64,000 nucleotides of DNA from Maribacter algarum (ex Zhang et al. 2020) (lineage in GTDB: Bacteria > Bacteroidota > Bacteroidia > Flavobacteriales > Flavobacteriaceae): positions 62,001 to 126,000 of the forward strand of contig NZ_VATY01000003.1 in the NCBI RefSeq assembly GCF_005885635.1, written 5' to 3'. Shown one piece after another: positions 61,026 through 64,000 of this stretch (position 1 is its first letter; each line of letters begins with the position of its first letter). A program made the position numbers and the translations under genes. The notes beneath the pieces are model-generated. The model saw only the letters and a list, made by a program, of their open reading frames with translations. It was not told the DNA's origin and searched no databases.

Positions 61026-61694
61026 ATGAATTTTAAAAAGGTTTTTGTTGCGGAAGATACTGATAGTAACAATTTTGGAATAGTTGCGAAACTTGGCACA
61101 CTAAATATTAAAGAAGTTAATCAAGCACAATACTGCGATGATGCGCTTTTGAAAATTAAGAAAGCAATATTCGACAAAAACCCCTACCAACTTCTAATTA
61201 GCGACCTTTCTTATGACAATACCTATCGAAAAAACAAGATAACGACTGGGGAAACTCTTATCTCAGAAGTAAAAAAGATTCAGCCTTCCATAAAGGTCAT
61301 TGTATTCAGTGTTATCGATAAACAAACCACTATTCAATCCTTATTTACCCATCAGCAAATTGATGGGTATGTCTGCAAAGGCACTAATGGCTTAAAAGAA
61401 CTTGAGCGAGCCATTGAAGCTCTAAATAATAGCCAAAAATATACTTGCCCAATTGCAACCGCTTCGCTACAACAGAAAAATCTTCTTCAGCTCAATACCT
61501 ACGAACAACAATTACTACAGCTTTTGGCAAATGGGTACAAGCAAAGCGAAATAAGCATTCATTTTAAGAAACACTCAATTACTCCCAATAGCGTTCGCTC
61601 TATCGAATCATGCCTAAGTAAGCTTAAAGATGATTTCAACGCATCTACCCCTGCTCAATTAGTTCATTTAGTTACCAGTCTCGGTCTCATTTAA
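61026..61694 (+). CDS. LuxR/NarL-type response regulator
   Basis: 222 residues. The receiver domain has AEDTDSNN at the acidic pocket, the phospho-acceptor Asp60 in LLISDLSYD and Lys in YVCKG. The C-terminal LuxR-type HTH (about 150-215) reads LNTYEQQLLQLLANGYKQSEIS, with some divergence from the usual signature (KHSITPNSVRSIESCLSKL). It forms a two-component pair with the TPR kinase. Confidence 0.92.
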   Translation: MNFKKVFVAEDTDSNNFGIVAKLGTLNIKEVNQAQYCDDALLKIKKAIFDKNPYQLLISDLSYDNTYRKNKITTGETLISEVKKIQPSIKVIVFSVIDKQTTIQSLFTHQQIDGYVCKGTNGLKELERAIEALNNSQKYTCPIATASLQQKNLLQLNTYEQQLLQLLANGYKQSEISIHFKKHSITPNSVRSIESCLSKLKDDFNASTPAQLVHLVTSLGLI

Positions 61695-61721
61695 CCTGTT
61701 TTTTAAAAAGTAAGATGCTCT

Positions 61722-61748
61722 GCGGTTTTCCGCAAGGCTTTGCCTTTT
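61722..61748 (+). terminator. double hairpin terminator after the two-component operon
   Basis: GCGG-TTTT-CCGC (61722-61733) is followed at once by AAGGC-TTT-GCCTT (61734-61746) and more Ts. The second stem with its T-run can end transcription. Confidence 0.6.
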
Positions 61749-61790
61749 GATAGGGTTAGGTTTGAGGAATTAATCTTTAAATATAAGAAA

Positions 61791-61979
61791 ATGGGATTTC
61801 CAAAATTTGTTATCAAAGACACCAGTGATGGTCAATTTATGTTCAACCTCCACTCTAAGGGTAATGGAGAAATTATTGCAACCAGCGAAAGATACACAAC
61901 CAAAATAGCTTGCTTAAATGGTGTAGCCGCTGTAAAACGAGATGCAGCAGATGCCGAAATTGATGATCAAACCAACTAA
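61791..61979 (+). CDS. YegP-like DUF1508 protein
   Basis: 62 residues from ATG 61791; the frame is open to 61740, but that part overlaps the terminator. It matches one DUF1508 repeat: FVIKDTSDGQFMFNLHSKGN followed by ATSERYTTKIACLNGVAAVKRDA. These small alpha-beta proteins have no settled function. The stop is directly followed by the start of the next gene with no spacer. Confidence 0.85.
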   Translation: MGFPKFVIKDTSDGQFMFNLHSKGNGEIIATSERYTTKIACLNGVAAVKRDAADAEIDDQTN

Positions 61980-62489
61980 ATGAGCTTTAGACTTCAAAAA
62001 CGAATAAAGCTAGGTAAGGGATTCGGACTTAACATTAGTAAGTTCGGAATCTCACCGAGTTTAAGAACTAAGAGAGGTTCTATTAGTTCAAAAGGATATT
62101 CAATAAGAACAGGTATATCAGGTTTCACCTATCGTAAGAACTTTAAAAAATCGAAAAATAGTGGGTGTCTTCTAGTAATGTGTATACCGTTCTTTCTTGT
62201 ATTATTCGTGTTTTCTTGTTCTTCTGAAAGTGGTTCAACTCCCTGTCGTGATACCAATTGTGCCAATTACACTTCACAAGCAGCAGCACAAGCTGATTTT
62301 AATGCAGATCCTGATTGCCGAAATGACTTGGATGCCGATAATGACGGTATTGCATGCGAAGAGCCAGGCAATAGTGTAAAGGACTGTGCAAGCACATCCA
62401 ATTGTGGCTGTTCTGGCAAGAACAAATCACCTTGCGAGGCGGATCCATGCTGTCAATGGATTGTGGGGGAAGGCTGTAACTGCGGGTAA
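61980..62489 (+). CDS. DUF4236 - membrane - excalibur - Cys-rich fusion protein
   Basis: 169 residues. The first 55 match DUF4236 (SFRLQKRIKLGKGFGLNISK; RTGISGFTYRK). A hydrophobic helix with a Cys (LLVMCIPFFLVLFVFSC) follows, then an excalibur-like calcium-binding segment (CRDTNCANYTSQAAAQADF; DLDADNDGIACEEP), and a final Cys-rich stretch with about ten Cys (CASTSNCGCSGKNKSPC; CCQWIVGEGCNCG). The architecture suggests a membrane-anchored extracytoplasmic sensor or binding protein. I know of no characterised protein with this order of parts. Confidence 0.7.
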   Translation: MSFRLQKRIKLGKGFGLNISKFGISPSLRTKRGSISSKGYSIRTGISGFTYRKNFKKSKNSGCLLVMCIPFFLVLFVFSCSSESGSTPCRDTNCANYTSQAAAQADFNADPDCRNDLDADNDGIACEEPGNSVKDCASTSNCGCSGKNKSPCEADPCCQWIVGEGCNCG

Positions 62490-62507
62490 ACCTGATTTCA
62501 TCTTATT

Positions 62508-63272
62508 TTGAAAAAACAATTTTATAACATATTACATTCGGTTCTGGTAACAAAGTTTATTTACGGGCTTATTCTGATAAACGTTGTTGCTCTAGTTCTC
62601 GAAACAAATCAAGAATTGAGAGTTGATTATAACTCCTCATTTGAGTTTATAGAATACTTCTCTATTGGGATTTTTACCATGGAATATTTATTACGAATTT
62701 GGACAGCGGACTCACATAATGATATTAAAGGAATATTCAATTCCAAAAGAGCAGGATATATCTTCTCGTTCTATGGGCTTGTCGATATGATTGCCATTCT
62801 TCCTTTTTTCTTACCGCTTATTATTCCCTTTGACCTAAGAATTATGAGAATACTTAGGCTTTTTAGACTTTTTAGAATACTTAAACTAGGTAGATATTCT
62901 AGTTCGTTTAACGGTATAAAAAATGTTCTAAAAGAAACTAAACCACAATTAGTAATTACCATTTTTATAGCAAGCATTCTTCTTCTTTTGTCTTCAACTT
63001 TGATGTTTTATGCAGAAAATGAAGCACAGCCAGAAAAATTCTCCAGTATTTCAGATTCACTTTGGTGGGCAGTTGCTACCCTAACTACAGTTGGGTACGG
63101 TGATGTCTATCCTGTTACCTCTCTTGGTAAATTCTTAAGTGCTTTTATTGCATTAATAGGAATTGGGTTTATTGCCCTACCTACAGGTATACTTAGTTCC
63201 GCATTTATTGACAATTTAAAACCCATGGACGACTCGATTAAAAGAGCATGCCCTCATTGTGGAAAAAGATAA
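62508..63272 (+). CDS. voltage-gated-type potassium channel
   Basis: 254 residues with six membrane segments. S4 is arginine-rich (LRIMRILRLFRLFRILKLGR, about 110-129) and the pore has the K+ selectivity filter TTVGYGD (about 193-199). The only good start is TTG at 62508, as no ATG lies before the first helix. It ends in CPHCGKR, an unusual small CxxC tail. Probably a tetrameric inner-membrane K+ channel. Confidence 0.93.
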   Translation: MKKQFYNILHSVLVTKFIYGLILINVVALVLETNQELRVDYNSSFEFIEYFSIGIFTMEYLLRIWTADSHNDIKGIFNSKRAGYIFSFYGLVDMIAILPFFLPLIIPFDLRIMRILRLFRLFRILKLGRYSSSFNGIKNVLKETKPQLVITIFIASILLLLSSTLMFYAENEAQPEKFSSISDSLWWAVATLTTVGYGDVYPVTSLGKFLSAFIALIGIGFIALPTGILSSAFIDNLKPMDDSIKRACPHCGKR

Positions 63273-63283
63273 ATTCTAAGAAA

Positions 63284-63910
63284 ATGAAAAAATCAAAATT
63301 CCATCAGCATCTATCTACCCTAAATATTCTAAAAGCAACCCCTAAAATTACGCTACGGTTTTTAAATTTTCTTTTACAAAGAAAGAAAATGACCTGTAAA
63401 GACTTTCGTCCCAACAGCTCTTATTGCATTGAAGGAACCCTCAATCAATTAATCTGGGAAGTTAAAAATGCTTTGTTCATAACAGTTAGTAATTCCTCAA
63501 AAATCTTCTTCGATTCTGATGAGCTTTTATTTCAAGCGAACAGTACACAAACTCAATTTGAATTGTGTGCATATGGAATAGGTTATAAAGAAAAGCTTAG
63601 AACACAAATTAAAGTTGTAGTTCTTGAGAAGATTGATTTAACCAATGTTGTTCTAAACTCGAATAATATAGCTGTTGAATTCAATAAGATTCTACATAAT
63701 CACAATATTCGTTTGCAGCACATCCAAAATCACTCTATTTCCTTCCAAAAGTCTTTAATGCCGAAATCACCAGAGAAAAGAAGAGTACAATTTCAGCGAC
63801 CTCAATTTCTAGACCAATATTCAGTTGCTCTTTTCAATACGCATTCAATAAAAGAAGTACAGAAACTAAGAGAACTAATCGAGGAGAATCAAGAGGTAGC
63901 CCAATCATAA
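63284..63910 (+). CDS. hypothetical protein
   Basis: 208 residues from ATG 63284 (a longer frame would overlap the channel gene). It starts with a basic region and continues with beta-rich sequence (NQLIWEVKNALFITVSNSSKI; ELCAYGIGYKEKLRTQIKVVV) suggestive of an immunoglobulin-like sandwich, then a C-terminal helical tail (KEVQKLRELIEENQEVAQS). I recognise no family. It is 11 bases after the channel gene, so probably one transcript. Confidence 0.65.
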   Translation: MKKSKFHQHLSTLNILKATPKITLRFLNFLLQRKKMTCKDFRPNSSYCIEGTLNQLIWEVKNALFITVSNSSKIFFDSDELLFQANSTQTQFELCAYGIGYKEKLRTQIKVVVLEKIDLTNVVLNSNNIAVEFNKILHNHNIRLQHIQNHSISFQKSLMPKSPEKRRVQFQRPQFLDQYSVALFNTHSIKEVQKLRELIEENQEVAQS

Positions 63911-63929
63911 TCACCAAAAATAACCAATC

Positions 63930-64000
63930 ATGAAAAGAGAATATTACGAGAGCCCTAAACCAGGTAGAGTCATGCGTCTTTTATGGAAAGCTGCTGGTTC
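63930..64000 (+). CDS. partial gene running off the window
   Basis: The ATG at 63930 opens a frame that is still open at the window edge (23 codons). It begins with a charged segment (MKREYYESPKPGRVMRL) and then LLWKAAG. It lies 19 bases after the previous stop, consistent with an operon. Too little is visible to name it. Confidence 0.5.
   Translation, partial: MKREYYESPKPGRVMRLLWKAAG

Overview
The window looks like a chromosomal segment of a marine-type Flavobacteriia (Bacteroidota) bacterium. The support is an AT-rich sequence, SusC/SusD pairs, an ECF sigma factor with a FecR anti-sigma factor, promoters of the TAnnTTTG type, starts without Shine-Dalgarno sites, many lipoproteins, and Bacteroidota-only families (DUF4861, DUF4369, DUF5712, TPR-histidine kinases). 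No rRNA, tRNA, CRISPR array or intact insertion sequence was seen. Genus cannot be assigned from the sequence alone.

Layout. (1) 0.1-11 kb: a uronate catabolism locus. The plus-strand operon encodes a UxuB-type SDR, UxuA, KduI, KduD, a DUF4861 lipoprotein and a three-part TRAP transporter. A convergent minus-strand operon encodes KdgK, KDPG aldolase and UxaC. Together they take free hexuronates and unsaturated uronates through KDG to pyruvate and glyceraldehyde-3-phosphate. (2) 11.6-15.2 kb: minus-strand redox and accessory genes (AraC regulator, peroxiredoxin, two DoxX-like paralogues, an NTF2-like lipoprotein) and an orphan ACT-domain protein. (3) 15.4-19.9 kb: a minus-strand operon of a DsbD-like thiol:disulfide transporter, a class V aminotransferase and a CtlX-like hydrolase. 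The DsbD-like gene has markedly higher G+C than its surroundings. (4) 20-32.7 kb: an M16 peptidase, ECF sigma/FecR, SusC/SusD, a Cys-module lipoprotein and a TlpA-like thioredoxin. The M16 and fecR genes share a matching bipartite promoter (GTAAGGGTA, 16 bases, TCYTAY), which suggests one sigma-controlled regulon, perhaps for peptide uptake.

(5) 32.8-47.6 kb: a 14-kb plus-strand aromatic catabolic cluster behind a divergent TetR gene. It holds homogentisate dioxygenase, fumarylacetoacetase, a flavin reductase, 3-oxoacid CoA-transferase A/B, an atypical MBL-fold protein, a flavin hydroxylase, an AhpD-like protein, an AraC regulator, a nitrilase, an aldoxime dehydratase and a SusD-less TonB receptor. 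Read together, it suggests a route arylacetaldoxime -> nitrile -> arylacetate -> homogentisate -> fumarate + acetoacetyl-CoA. (6) 48-54.2 kb: a cation transporter followed by a mobilization module (a repeat protein coupled to SSB, RadC, a probable oriT region, BtgA-like and DUF5712 mobilization proteins, a VirD4-type coupling protein). No integrase or type IV secretion genes are visible. (7) 54.5-57.6 kb: a minus-strand three-gene operon of a GIY-YIG-like nuclease, a 64-aa protein and an SMC/Rad50-like ATPase, a candidate defence system of no type I can name. (8) 57.6-64 kb: an HTH-like membrane protein, a strongly structured noncoding leader before a 50-aa lipoprotein and a TPR histidine kinase/LuxR response regulator pair, then small unusual genes and a voltage-gated-type ion channel.

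The strongest leads are the aldoxime-to-homogentisate cluster, the ATPase/GIY-YIG operon, the ECF promoter pair and the structured leader at 58.7-58.9 kb.
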